From: an uncultured Rhodopila sp.
GTDB taxonomy: Bacteria > Pseudomonadota > Alphaproteobacteria > Acetobacterales > Acetobacteraceae
Reading direction: 5' to 3'
DNA length: 64,000 bases
NCBI RefSeq assembly: GCF_903944925.1
Contig: NZ_CAJATU010000199.1
Coordinates: 62,001 to 126,000 of the forward strand
The notes under the pieces were generated by a model. It made no database searches. It worked only from the letters and a program-made list of their open reading frames with translations, and was not told the DNA's origin. Shown here piece after piece: positions 7,997-16,086 of the stretch (positions are counted from its first letter, which is position 1; each line of letters opens with the position of its first letter). The translations under genes were made by a program, and so were the position numbers.

Positions 7997-8248
7997 ATGA
8001 CCGGGAAGATCCATGACTTCATCGTGAAGCACTTCGTTGCAGACGTGCCCGATGCGCTGTCTGCGTGCCTCGACTGCGGGTTCGTGCAATGCTCGAACGA
8101 AAAATGGCAGTCCTGCCCCAATCGCCTGGCGCGCGAAGCAGGATTACGCGCCATGCGGGCGGCCGTTCCAGCGACGCCAACCGTTGTCGCCACGTCTGAA
8201 ACAGACAGCACATCAGAGTACCCGTCCGCAGACCCGACCCCGGCCTGA
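7997..8248 (+). CDS. Small cysteine-rich protein, possible zinc-binding knuckle
   Basis: An 83-aa product with no recognised function. It opens with MTGKIHDFIVKHFVADVPDA and then has CLDCGFVQC followed by WQSCPNRLAREAG, giving four closely spaced Cys that could bind zinc or another metal. The C-terminal third is Ala/Thr/Ser/Pro-rich and probably disordered. A GGGAG site precedes ATG 7997; an in-frame ATG at 7928 lacks a comparable site. There is no signal peptide, so it is cytoplasmic. The FNR-type box upstream suggests a role under oxygen limitation. Confidence 0.6.
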   Translation: MTGKIHDFIVKHFVADVPDALSACLDCGFVQCSNEKWQSCPNRLAREAGLRAMRAAVPATPTVVATSETDSTSEYPSADPTPA

Positions 8249-8300
8249 TCGCCGCGAACGGCCCCGCCGCCCCTAAAGATGCGTCACACAATTGTATAGA

Positions 8301-8332
8301 GCGCGCCCACCGGCTGATTTCGGTGAGCGCGC
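8301..8332. terminator. Imperfect hairpin between convergent genes
   Basis: GCGCGC-C-CACCG pairs with CGGTG-A-GCGCGC around an 8-base loop, with one internal C/A mismatch. It lies between the convergent stops at 8248 and 8362 and could end both transcripts. A strong U-run is lacking, so termination is tentative. Confidence 0.4.
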
Positions 8333-8361
8333 CTTCCTGCTGCAAGTCTCAAGGCTAAGCG

Positions 8362-10080
8362 TCAGGACCCGGCGGCGCGCCATCTGCGCTCCGCCTCGTC
8401 CCAGGCCGCCAGGGGCTGCAGGTCAGGTACCCATGCGAGACCCGACTTGCCATCAGACGATACCGCCTCGCTGGTAACGACCACGTCCAGGAGGGCTGGA
8501 CGACGGGCCAGTGCACGATTGATCGCCGGCTTCAGTTGCTCCTCGGTCTCCACCCGCTCGGCGTGCAATCCGAACGCGCGCGCCATCGCCGCGTAGTCGC
8601 TGTGCTGTAGCCGGGTTCCGACGACCTTGCCGTGGGTGACCGCCTGGTCGTGCACCTCGATTTGCCACGCCCCGTTGTTTGCAACGACAAAAAGCACGGG
8701 AGCCCGGTGACGGACGGCGGTGTCGATCTCCATCGCATTGAAGCCGAAGGCACCGTCGCCGGTCGCCACCACGACGGGACGGTCCGGGAACGCCAGGCTC
8801 GCGGCCACGCCGTAGGGCACGCCGACACCGATACAGCCGAATGGCCCCGGGTCGAGCATGTCCGGCGCGTTCAGGCCGACACGCCCGAAAGCCAGGAAAT
8901 CGCCGCCGTCGTTGATCACGATGGCATCGCCGCCGATAGCGTCCTGAAGCGCTGCCAACACCCGGTTCGGATGCAGCCGCCCGTCGGAGCCGGCCGGCGT
9001 GGACGCCATGGTCTGCCGCAACTTCCTGGCCCTGTCTTCGTGGCACTGGCGCAGCTTCGCCGCCCATTGTCGATCGACGTCCGAGACCCGGTTGCCGGCA
9101 GCATCGACAATGGCGCGCAACGCCTCAGCCGGGCTCGCGACGAGTTCCACAGCGCCGCGCCGGTTATCGCGGACCTCGCCGGGAACATCGCCGATGCGAA
9201 CGAACTGCGCGGACTGAAACACCGAGGGAGACCCGAACGCGAGCTGAAAGTCGAGCCTCCGGCCAACCGTGAGCACCACATCCGCGTCGCCCATCACCGC
9301 GCCGCGCATGGCCCCGACGACGGAGGGGTGTGCATCCGGAACGATGCCGCGGCTTTCGCCGGTGTCGAGATAGACGGCGCCAAGGCGGTCAAGCAGCGAG
9401 ACCAGTTCCGGTCCGGCGCCGCGCGCGCCGCGTCCGGAAATCACCAGCACACGCCGGGCGGACCAGAGAACATCGACCGCTTTGGCAACCTGCGTTGCAT
9501 CCGGTCGCGTCACCACCCGGGGTTTCGGGCGAAGATGCTCCTCCAGTTGCAGCGCCTTCGGCACGCCGGCGCGCAATGTATCAGTGGGGAAATCGATGAA
9601 CGACGGCCCCGGCTCGCCGCAGTCGCCAAGGGCGCAGGCGATGGCGGCGTCAAGTTCCGCGAGCGCCAGGCTCGGCTCCCGCACGGTGCGGGCGTAGCGG
9701 GTGATGGGACGGACCAGTTGCGTGTGGTCGAGGTCCTGCAGGCCGCCGCGGTTTTCCTGCGGGCGCGGGGCAGCGCCTGAAATAATCAGGACAGGTGCGC
9801 GCGAGACATGGGCGTTGGCGATGCCGGTGATCGCGTTGGTCAGCCCCGGCCCTGCGGTGACCAGCGCGACACCAAGCTCACCGGTCAGTTCCGCGTGCGC
9901 CTGGGCCATATGCACCGCCGCACGCTCGTCGCGGACGTCGATGATCCGGATGCCCTCGGCGTCCAGGCGCATCCATATCGGCATGATGTGGCCGCCGCAA
10001 AGCGCGAATACGCGCTTCACGCCGCGCCGCTGCAACAGCCGCGCGACCATGCCGGCGACGCTGTCGGGGGAAATGGTCAT
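8362..10080 (-). CDS. Thiamine-diphosphate-dependent enzyme, acetolactate-synthase-like
   Basis: A 572-aa enzyme with the three-domain layout of acetolactate synthase, oxalyl-CoA decarboxylase and benzoylformate decarboxylase. The N-terminal Pyr domain contains VRDERAAVHMAQAHAELTG with the activating Glu and the VTAGPGLTNAI loop. The middle domain has VLVISGRGARGAG, and the C-terminal PP domain has the ThDP/Mg motif GDGAFGFN followed by NNGAWQ. The ATG at 10080 overlaps the stop of the ligase gene (ATGA), showing translational coupling. Biosynthetic acetolactate synthase is unlikely because no regulatory subunit is present and the neighbours are a CoA ligase and a permease. The substrate is unknown; a 2-oxo acid or its CoA ester is plausible. 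Confidence 0.82.
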   Translation of the reverse strand: MTISPDSVAGMVARLLQRRGVKRVFALCGGHIMPIWMRLDAEGIRIIDVRDERAAVHMAQAHAELTGELGVALVTAGPGLTNAITGIANAHVSRAPVLIISGAAPRPQENRGGLQDLDHTQLVRPITRYARTVREPSLALAELDAAIACALGDCGEPGPSFIDFPTDTLRAGVPKALQLEEHLRPKPRVVTRPDATQVAKAVDVLWSARRVLVISGRGARGAGPELVSLLDRLGAVYLDTGESRGIVPDAHPSVVGAMRGAVMGDADVVLTVGRRLDFQLAFGSPSVFQSAQFVRIGDVPGEVRDNRRGAVELVASPAEALRAIVDAAGNRVSDVDRQWAAKLRQCHEDRARKLRQTMASTPAGSDGRLHPNRVLAALQDAIGGDAIVINDGGDFLAFGRVGLNAPDMLDPGPFGCIGVGVPYGVAASLAFPDRPVVVATGDGAFGFNAMEIDTAVRHRAPVLFVVANNGAWQIEVHDQAVTHGKVVGTRLQHSDYAAMARAFGLHAERVETEEQLKPAINRALARRPALLDVVVTSEAVSSDGKSGLAWVPDLQPLAAWDEAERRWRAAGS

Positions 10081-11669
10081 GCTGCGCCTCCGGTTCGGCT
10101 GTTTATGGACGGAGCCTGTTGCAGGAATTTTGCCTTGAGTTCGCGATAAAGCAACTTGCCCAGCCCGTTGCGCGGCAGTTCGCTTTCCGACACGAACGCA
10201 TAGGACCGCGGCCGCTTGTATCCCGCGACCCTTTCCTTCGACCACTCGGCGAGATCGGCTTCGGTCAACACCGCCCCGTCCTGCGGCACGACGACCGCAT
10301 GCACTCGCTCGCCCCATTTTTCGTCGGGCAGGCCGATGACCGCGATCTCCTTGACCAGCGGATGGGAGCCGACAAGCGCCTCGACTTCCGATGGATAGAC
10401 GTTCTCACCACCGGAAATGATCATATTGCTTTTGCGATCGACCAGTTGGATGAAACCATCCGCATCGCGACGCGCCATGTCGCCGACTGTGCAATAATCG
10501 CCATTGAAAGCATCCCGGGTTTTCGCCGGCAATTTCCAGTAACCGTCGAACGTGTAGGGGGTGCAGGCGTAGAGTTCGCCGGTTTCTCCATCCGGGACTT
10601 CCCGCCCGGTTTCATCCAGCAGCCTGATGGGGGCCGAACCGACGCATTCGCGGCCGACGGATCCCAGCTTGGCGAACTGCTCATGCGGATGCAGCATCGT
10701 TACCCATCCGGTCTCGGTAGCACCGTAGAACTCGTACAGGCCGGAATGAGGGAACATCTCCATCACAGCGCGCTTGGTATCCGGCCGGGCCGGCGCGGAC
10801 GAAACGAGAAGCTTCGTGATCTTGTCCAGGTTCAGTTGCGCCCGGATGGCAATCGGCAGGCCGAGCATCATGATGTAATGCGTCGGGACAAGAGATGTAA
10901 ACGACGAGCCGGTTTCCGCAAGCGTGCGCACACAGTGTTCCGGGTCGAAGCTCTTGCGCGAGTAGATCGTGGTTACCGCACCGCAATAGGCAAACGCGCC
11001 GAAGCAATACAGCGAGTTCGCGTGGCACATCGGCATGACCAGCAACGCGCCGTCATCGCGGGTGAAGCCGAACTCGATATCGCCAATCAGCGACAGCATG
11101 GTCGCTCCATGGTGGGTGCGGATGGCGCCCTTGGGATTGCCGGTCGTTCCGGACGTGTACATCAAGGCTGACGGGTCGGAGGGCAGAACCGGCGTATCAG
11201 GTTCGCTGTCCCGCGCCGCCTCGATAACGCTTTCATAGTCGCGGTAGCCCGCCGGACAGCGGGACTTGCCGAAATGGATGAAGTTGCCGGCCGGAACAGG
11301 CAGATCCTTGCGAATCTCCTCGATGACGCCAGCCAACTCGTCCTGGACGATCACCACGGCGGCTTCGGCATTGTCTATGATGAACTGAACTTCCCGGCCA
11401 ACCAGCCGGAAGTTTATCGGCACCGCGACCAGACCCGCCTTCGCCGTCGCGGCATAAATCTCGGCCCATTCGACGCAATTATATGCGAGGATCGCGACAC
11501 GGTCGCCCTTCGCCAGGCCGAGCCCGAGCAGGCCATTGGCCAGGCGGCACGAACGCCGGTTCCATTGCGCGAAAGTCATGGTTCGATCGAGATCCCGGGC
11601 GCCGGTACGGCCGGGCGACAATCGCGCGTGGACCGCGAGAATTTGGCCGAGATGCAGGGGATTTTTCAT
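10077..11669 (-). CDS. AMP-forming acyl-CoA ligase/synthetase
   Basis: A 530-aa ANL-superfamily enzyme that activates a carboxylic acid through an acyl-adenylate to a CoA thioester. The P-loop-like MYTSGTTGNPKG, the YEFYGATETGW motif, the YCTVGDMARRD hinge region, the VDRKSNMIISGGENVYPSEVE core and a C-terminal Lys in NGLGKLLYREL are all present, so it should be active. A GGAGGAAACC site precedes the ATG. It is the middle gene of a three-gene set, 29 bp after the permease and overlapping the TPP-enzyme gene by 4 bp. The substrate is presumably what the permease imports. Confidence 0.88.
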   Translation of the reverse strand: MKNPLHLGQILAVHARLSPGRTGARDLDRTMTFAQWNRRSCRLANGLLGLGLAKGDRVAILAYNCVEWAEIYAATAKAGLVAVPINFRLVGREVQFIIDNAEAAVVIVQDELAGVIEEIRKDLPVPAGNFIHFGKSRCPAGYRDYESVIEAARDSEPDTPVLPSDPSALMYTSGTTGNPKGAIRTHHGATMLSLIGDIEFGFTRDDGALLVMPMCHANSLYCFGAFAYCGAVTTIYSRKSFDPEHCVRTLAETGSSFTSLVPTHYIMMLGLPIAIRAQLNLDKITKLLVSSAPARPDTKRAVMEMFPHSGLYEFYGATETGWVTMLHPHEQFAKLGSVGRECVGSAPIRLLDETGREVPDGETGELYACTPYTFDGYWKLPAKTRDAFNGDYCTVGDMARRDADGFIQLVDRKSNMIISGGENVYPSEVEALVGSHPLVKEIAVIGLPDEKWGERVHAVVVPQDGAVLTEADLAEWSKERVAGYKRPRSYAFVSESELPRNGLGKLLYRELKAKFLQQAPSINSRTGGAA

Positions 11670-11698
11670 GAATGGTTTCCTCCTTCACCGATGACTTG

Positions 11699-13006
11699 CT
11701 ACCTGTTCACGAGACGGCCCGGGATGGCGAGGATCAGTGCCCCACCGATTGTGAGCAGCCCGGCGAAGAGATACAGGCTGGCCGAGGTGCTGTGCGTCAG
11801 GTCGGTCATCCATCCAACCAGGAACGTGCTGGCAAACCCGGCAATGTTGCCGAGCGAATTAACCAGCGCGATGCCCGCGGCCGCGGCGGCGCCGCCAAGA
11901 AAAGCGGCGGGAAGGCTCCAGAACGCGGCCTGCGCACTTGACGCTCCGGCGGTCGCCAGGATCAGCCCGATCATCGCAAGCAGCGTGTTGCCGCCGGCCA
12001 GCGCGGTCGTCGCAAGGCCGAGCGCGGTCACCAGGCAGGGCACCAGAGTATGCCAGCGCCGCTCCCGCAGCCGATCGGCGCTGCCGGTAACGAGGATCAT
12101 GCAGATGATGGCCGCGATGTAGGGCACCGCCGTCAGCAGTCCGATCTCGAACGGATCGGCTACGCCGGTCTGCTTGATGATGGTCGGGAGCCAGAAGCTG
12201 ATGATGTAGATGCCGCTGGCGACGCAGAAATAGATCAGCCCGAGCAACCAGACACGGCCGGTTTTGAAGGCGGCGGAGAGGTGCGAATGCGACTCCTTCT
12301 GCTTGTCTTCGTGCGCGATATTGTCGGCGATCATGCGCTTCTCGTCAGCGTCCAGCCACCCGGCGGAGGCGACGCGGTCGTCGAGATAAAACAGCGTAAC
12401 GATACCGAGGACCAGGGAGGGTATGGTCTCCAGCAGGAACAGCCACTGCCAGCCGCTGAGGCCGCGGGCGCCGCTGACCTCGTTCAGTATCCAGCCGGAA
12501 AGCGGACCGCCGAAGATGCTCGCCATCGGGATCGCGGTCAGAAACAGCGCTGTGATGCGGCCGCGCCGGTTGGCCGGATACCAGTAGGTCAAATACAGCA
12601 GGATGCCCGGAATGAACCCGGCCTCGGCGACGCCCAGCAGGAAGCGCAGCAGGTAGAAACTGAGCGGCGTGCGCACGAAGATCATCGCGCCGGAGATCAA
12701 TCCCCAGGTCAGCATGATCCGCGCGATCCACAGCCGTCCGCCGACGCGGTGCATGATGATGTTGCTCGGCACTTCGAACAGGACGTAGCCGAGGAAGAAG
12801 ATGCCGGCGCCGAAGCCGTAGACGGTCTCGCTGAAGTTCAGCTCATGCAGCATCTGCAGCTTGGCGAAACCGACATTCACGCGGTCGAGATAGGCCGCGA
12901 GGTAGCAGAGGAACAGGAACGGCACGATGCGCAGCGTCACCTTCCTGTATGTCCGCTCTTCTATCGCCTGCGGCGACGCTTGGCCGAATGTTGTAGCCTG
13001 CGACAT
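11699..13006 (-). CDS. MFS transporter, anion:cation symporter (ACS) family
   Basis: A 435-aa inner-membrane permease with about 12 hydrophobic segments. YLDRVNVGFAKLQM near the N-terminus, FEVPSNIIMHRVGGRLWIAR and LRFLLGVAEAGFIPGILLYL are signatures of the ACS group, which takes up organic anions such as tartrate, phthalate, galactonate and hydroxyphenylacetate. A GGGAGGAAAC site precedes the ATG. It is the first gene of the permease-CoA ligase-TPP enzyme cassette, which suggests uptake, CoA activation and C-C bond chemistry on one organic acid. Confidence 0.88.
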   Translation of the reverse strand: MSQATTFGQASPQAIEERTYRKVTLRIVPFLFLCYLAAYLDRVNVGFAKLQMLHELNFSETVYGFGAGIFFLGYVLFEVPSNIIMHRVGGRLWIARIMLTWGLISGAMIFVRTPLSFYLLRFLLGVAEAGFIPGILLYLTYWYPANRRGRITALFLTAIPMASIFGGPLSGWILNEVSGARGLSGWQWLFLLETIPSLVLGIVTLFYLDDRVASAGWLDADEKRMIADNIAHEDKQKESHSHLSAAFKTGRVWLLGLIYFCVASGIYIISFWLPTIIKQTGVADPFEIGLLTAVPYIAAIICMILVTGSADRLRERRWHTLVPCLVTALGLATTALAGGNTLLAMIGLILATAGASSAQAAFWSLPAAFLGGAAAAAGIALVNSLGNIAGFASTFLVGWMTDLTHSTSASLYLFAGLLTIGGALILAIPGRLVNR

Positions 13007-13208
13007 TTTTCTGTTTCCTCCCGGTTTTACTGTCTACATGGATTGAGCGCCCGGTCAGTCTCGCCGTCTGAGTTCAGAATTCATTCCATGCCGCCCGCGT
13101 GCTGTAAATCGGGTAAATCGCTGATCTCACGCGGTGTTGGGGATCAGCAGACGGCTGGTTGCGACCGGGCCGGATGCACGGTTGCGCTTCAAACCCGTGG
13201 AGTCTGGA

Positions 13209-15254
13209 CTAAAGATGAATGGTAATGCTGATAAACGCCCGCCGCTCGATCGGTGGGCCGGCCGAGACCTGCATTGACGCCGTATTGAACTGCAACAGCG
13301 ATAGCGCGACCGTTATGTTGTCGGTGAGCCGATAGCCGGCGCGCGCGTCCGCCAGCAGGTAATTGCCGACAACAACGGGCTGCAACGTGACATCGGCCGG
13401 ATTGGCGCGATAGTCCAGGAACCATGACTGCCAGCGGCTTTGCAGGTCGAACTCCCATTTTCCGACCGTATAACCGCCGCCCAGGACAATCGCGTTTTCC
13501 GGCGTGCCTTGCTGGAAGTTCTGCGGGCTATACACGCCGTTCCGGTTGATCGACAGATGGTCCCGAATGACGATGAAGGCGTAGCTGGCATTCCACCGCC
13601 AGCCGGACGCGTTGTGCCCGCGCAGGCCGATCTCGATTCCGGTAGCGGAGCTGTAACCGGCGTTCTGCGCGATGGCGCGCTGCTCCTCGACACCGCCCAG
13701 CAGCGCGCCATCGCCGGCGGCCGTGGTTTCGTACGGATTGATCAAGATGTTGTTCGTGCGCTGCGCCCACACCGCGGTTCGCAACGTGGATTGCCACGCC
13801 GGGATGGAGCGGTCCCAGTCCACCTCCAGGTTGTTGATGATCGCGGCGCTGACGCCGGGATTGCCGAGGAACAGATAGCCTTGCCCGTCCGCCCCTGGCG
13901 GCTGGCGATCCTGCAATCCCAGGTCGTAGATGCTGGGAAGCTGCAGGCCGCGCGCCGCCAGAAAGCGCAGCGTATCGCGGTCCGTAACCTTCCAGACCAG
14001 TCCGGTATTGAAACTCGGTTGGTTGATCGTCCGGTTGTTGTATGCGGATGAGGGGTAGCCGACGACCGGAACAAGGTAGCCGGTCTGATTGAGTGCGAAG
14101 TGGTCGAACCGCAACGCGTTGGTCAGCGACAGTGACGGAGTGATCTGCCAGTCCCACATCGTGCTGGCTGAATAAACCTGGTAGCCAACCTTGCCGGCCA
14201 GCACGGCGTCGGAGGTGGCGGCGTTGTTGCGGTAGTCCAAACCGAAACGGACCGTATTGGCGGCGTTCAGCTTGACCAGGTCGTTGGCCTGCACGACGTA
14301 CACCGTGTCGTTGATGTTCTCCCACTCGGTTGCGCCGTTGTAGGCGTAGAGCAGCTCGTTCCTGTAGACGCTCAGCCCGAGCAGGCCAACGGAGGTGTCG
14401 GCCGAGGCGCCTACCCGCGCCCAGTTGGTGCGCTCGTAATCGGTGCCGTAATAGGGCGAGGAGGTCGCCTCCCAGATGCGCGTGTCGACGGCCGCGCCGA
14501 AGGCATAGACCTGCACATTGGATGATGCCTGGCCACGGGCGTCGAAACTGATCGCTTCGCGCCCGGGCGCCGAGCGGTAGGGCAGATCGCTTGCTGATAC
14601 ACCGTCGGCCTTGAACTCCTGCGCCTGGAAGCCGTCCGCGGCCAGGCGGATGCCGCCGACATCGGCGATCTGCCCGGTGGCCGCGGCGGACAGGGAGATA
14701 TAGTGCTGTGTGCCGCCGCGCAGGGTGGCCGTGTTCAGGCTCTCTCGCGACGGATCGTAGGTGATGATGTTGATCACGCCGGACACGGCGTTAAACCCGT
14801 ACAGCGCGGTGTTGGGACCCTTGATGATCTCGATCTGGCGGATTTCGTCGATCTGGACTGGAATCGTGTACCATTGTGTGCGGCCGAGGTCGTCCAGATA
14901 CACTTGCTGCCCGTTCAGCAACACCAGCAGGCGCGGGTTGCTGGTCTCGTTATAGCCGCGGATGCCGACATCGGCCGCGCCGTAACCATAGCGGCGCACA
15001 TCCACCCCGGCGACGAACTGCAATATGCCCGGGATATTGTCTGCGCCGGACCTGCGGATGTCGTCGGCGGTGATGATCTCCATGTTGGCCGGCACGTCGG
15101 ACATGCGCTGCGGCTTGCCGGTGGCCGACATCGTTATCGGCTCCCCGAACAATTGCTCGAAGCCGCTGTAATCGACCGATTGAGCGCGCCCGGACGCGGG
15201 CATCAGCAAGGCCAGGACCGTCAGAGGCAGGCAGCAGCGGATGGCCCGTTGCAC
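13209..15254 (-). CDS. TonB-dependent outer-membrane receptor
   Basis: A 681-aa receptor from the GTG at 15254; a TTG six codons earlier is possible. The signal peptide is RAIRCCLPLTVLALLMPASG with cleavage near GRAQS. The plug domain contains PANMEIITADDIRRSG, GVDVRRYGYGAADVGIRGY and IEIIKGPNTALYGFNAVSGV, as in iron-complex, cobalamin and carbohydrate receptors. The 22-strand barrel ends with ISITIHL (terminal aromatic replaced by Leu, slightly unusual). It lies 1 bp after the stop of the YfiR-like gene, so the two are translated together, and that pair is divergent from a GGDEF-EAL gene. The ligand may be a signal as well as a nutrient; it cannot be identified from sequence. Confidence 0.88.
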   Translation of the reverse strand: MQRAIRCCLPLTVLALLMPASGRAQSVDYSGFEQLFGEPITMSATGKPQRMSDVPANMEIITADDIRRSGADNIPGILQFVAGVDVRRYGYGAADVGIRGYNETSNPRLLVLLNGQQVYLDDLGRTQWYTIPVQIDEIRQIEIIKGPNTALYGFNAVSGVINIITYDPSRESLNTATLRGGTQHYISLSAAATGQIADVGGIRLAADGFQAQEFKADGVSASDLPYRSAPGREAISFDARGQASSNVQVYAFGAAVDTRIWEATSSPYYGTDYERTNWARVGASADTSVGLLGLSVYRNELLYAYNGATEWENINDTVYVVQANDLVKLNAANTVRFGLDYRNNAATSDAVLAGKVGYQVYSASTMWDWQITPSLSLTNALRFDHFALNQTGYLVPVVGYPSSAYNNRTINQPSFNTGLVWKVTDRDTLRFLAARGLQLPSIYDLGLQDRQPPGADGQGYLFLGNPGVSAAIINNLEVDWDRSIPAWQSTLRTAVWAQRTNNILINPYETTAAGDGALLGGVEEQRAIAQNAGYSSATGIEIGLRGHNASGWRWNASYAFIVIRDHLSINRNGVYSPQNFQQGTPENAIVLGGGYTVGKWEFDLQSRWQSWFLDYRANPADVTLQPVVVGNYLLADARAGYRLTDNITVALSLLQFNTASMQVSAGPPIERRAFISITIHL

Positions 15255-15255
15255 C

Positions 15256-15885
15256 CTACTTTTCCCTGACAAGCATGCGGAAGGCTTGCAGGAAGTGAAC
15301 GCCGCTGCGTTCGGCCGCGCCTCGGTCGATCACGATCTGAACGGTGGGCTCGCTGGAGAAGCCGACGACACAGGCGCCGGCCTGGATGCAGCCGATGTCG
15401 GCTGAAATCGTCGGCACGTGCAGGCGCCGGGCGGCGGACCACACCGCATCCATGCTGCCCATAAGGCCGCCAGTGACATACAGCGCGTGAAGGCCTGTCA
15501 CATCGGCGACCTGCCCGATCGGTACAAGCCGCGACCGGAGCAGGACTCGGCCGGCAGGCATGTCGTCGCCGATGACCGCCCGAATCAGCTCGGCTTCCCG
15601 GCAAGACGCCGGATCGGCGGGGGAAAATACTACGCCTACAACCGCCAGCCCGCTCATGCCATCGCCGACGAAACCCAGGGTGCGGCCGAGAACCTGCCCG
15701 TCCTTGGCACTGAACTCCGCCCCCGCCGCCCGTAACGGCGGGATGACCAGGATCGCCGCCGTCAGCGAGGCGAGCACGAAGGCCACGGCCTGCCGCCCGA
15801 ACCCGCCCGCGACCGTCCGGCCGGCCGGCGGCAAGGCATAATCTCGGACGCGCCGAAAGACGCGGATTGACCGGAAGCCGGGCAC
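15256..15885 (-). CDS. Periplasmic YfiR-like (DUF4154-like) protein
   Basis: A 209-aa product with a basic N-terminus and a hydrophobic segment (about residues 33-52) ending in LRAAGAEF, consistent with export. The rest is a small alpha/beta domain. Its C-terminal half has VPTISADIGC, then IQAGACVVGF with two closely spaced Cys, and a VQIVIDRGAAERSGVHF segment. This resembles the end of YfiR, which has a disulphide loop followed by a FEVNL...RSG segment. YfiR represses the diguanylate cyclase YfiN in Pseudomonas. The family call is by pattern, not alignment. The GTG start at 15885 has AGGGAC upstream. It is coupled to the receptor gene and divergent from a membrane GGDEF-EAL gene. Confidence 0.5.
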   Translation of the reverse strand: MPGFRSIRVFRRVRDYALPPAGRTVAGGFGRQAVAFVLASLTAAILVIPPLRAAGAEFSAKDGQVLGRTLGFVGDGMSGLAVVGVVFSPADPASCREAELIRAVIGDDMPAGRVLLRSRLVPIGQVADVTGLHALYVTGGLMGSMDAVWSAARRLHVPTISADIGCIQAGACVVGFSSEPTVQIVIDRGAAERSGVHFLQAFRMLVREK

Positions 15886-16086
15886 GCGGCTGTCCCTTTG
15901 AAGTTGACCGTGCCGTTGCGTGTAGCCCGGGAAGTTTTAACGGGAGGTTAACGCGCCGAGGAAAACCGTCTGCATACTATCGGAAATATTGTTCTCCGAA
16001 GACGCGGAGATGTGCCTGCGGTCAACACTTTATTAACTTTGCCACTGCATAACTGGCCCGAGTCAAGGCAAGGAGCCGGCGCAGTT

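Noticed and set aside
8362-10080. Biosynthetic acetolactate synthase (ilvB)
   Set aside because: No regulatory subunit or ilvC is nearby, and the gene is coupled to an acyl-CoA ligase and permease.
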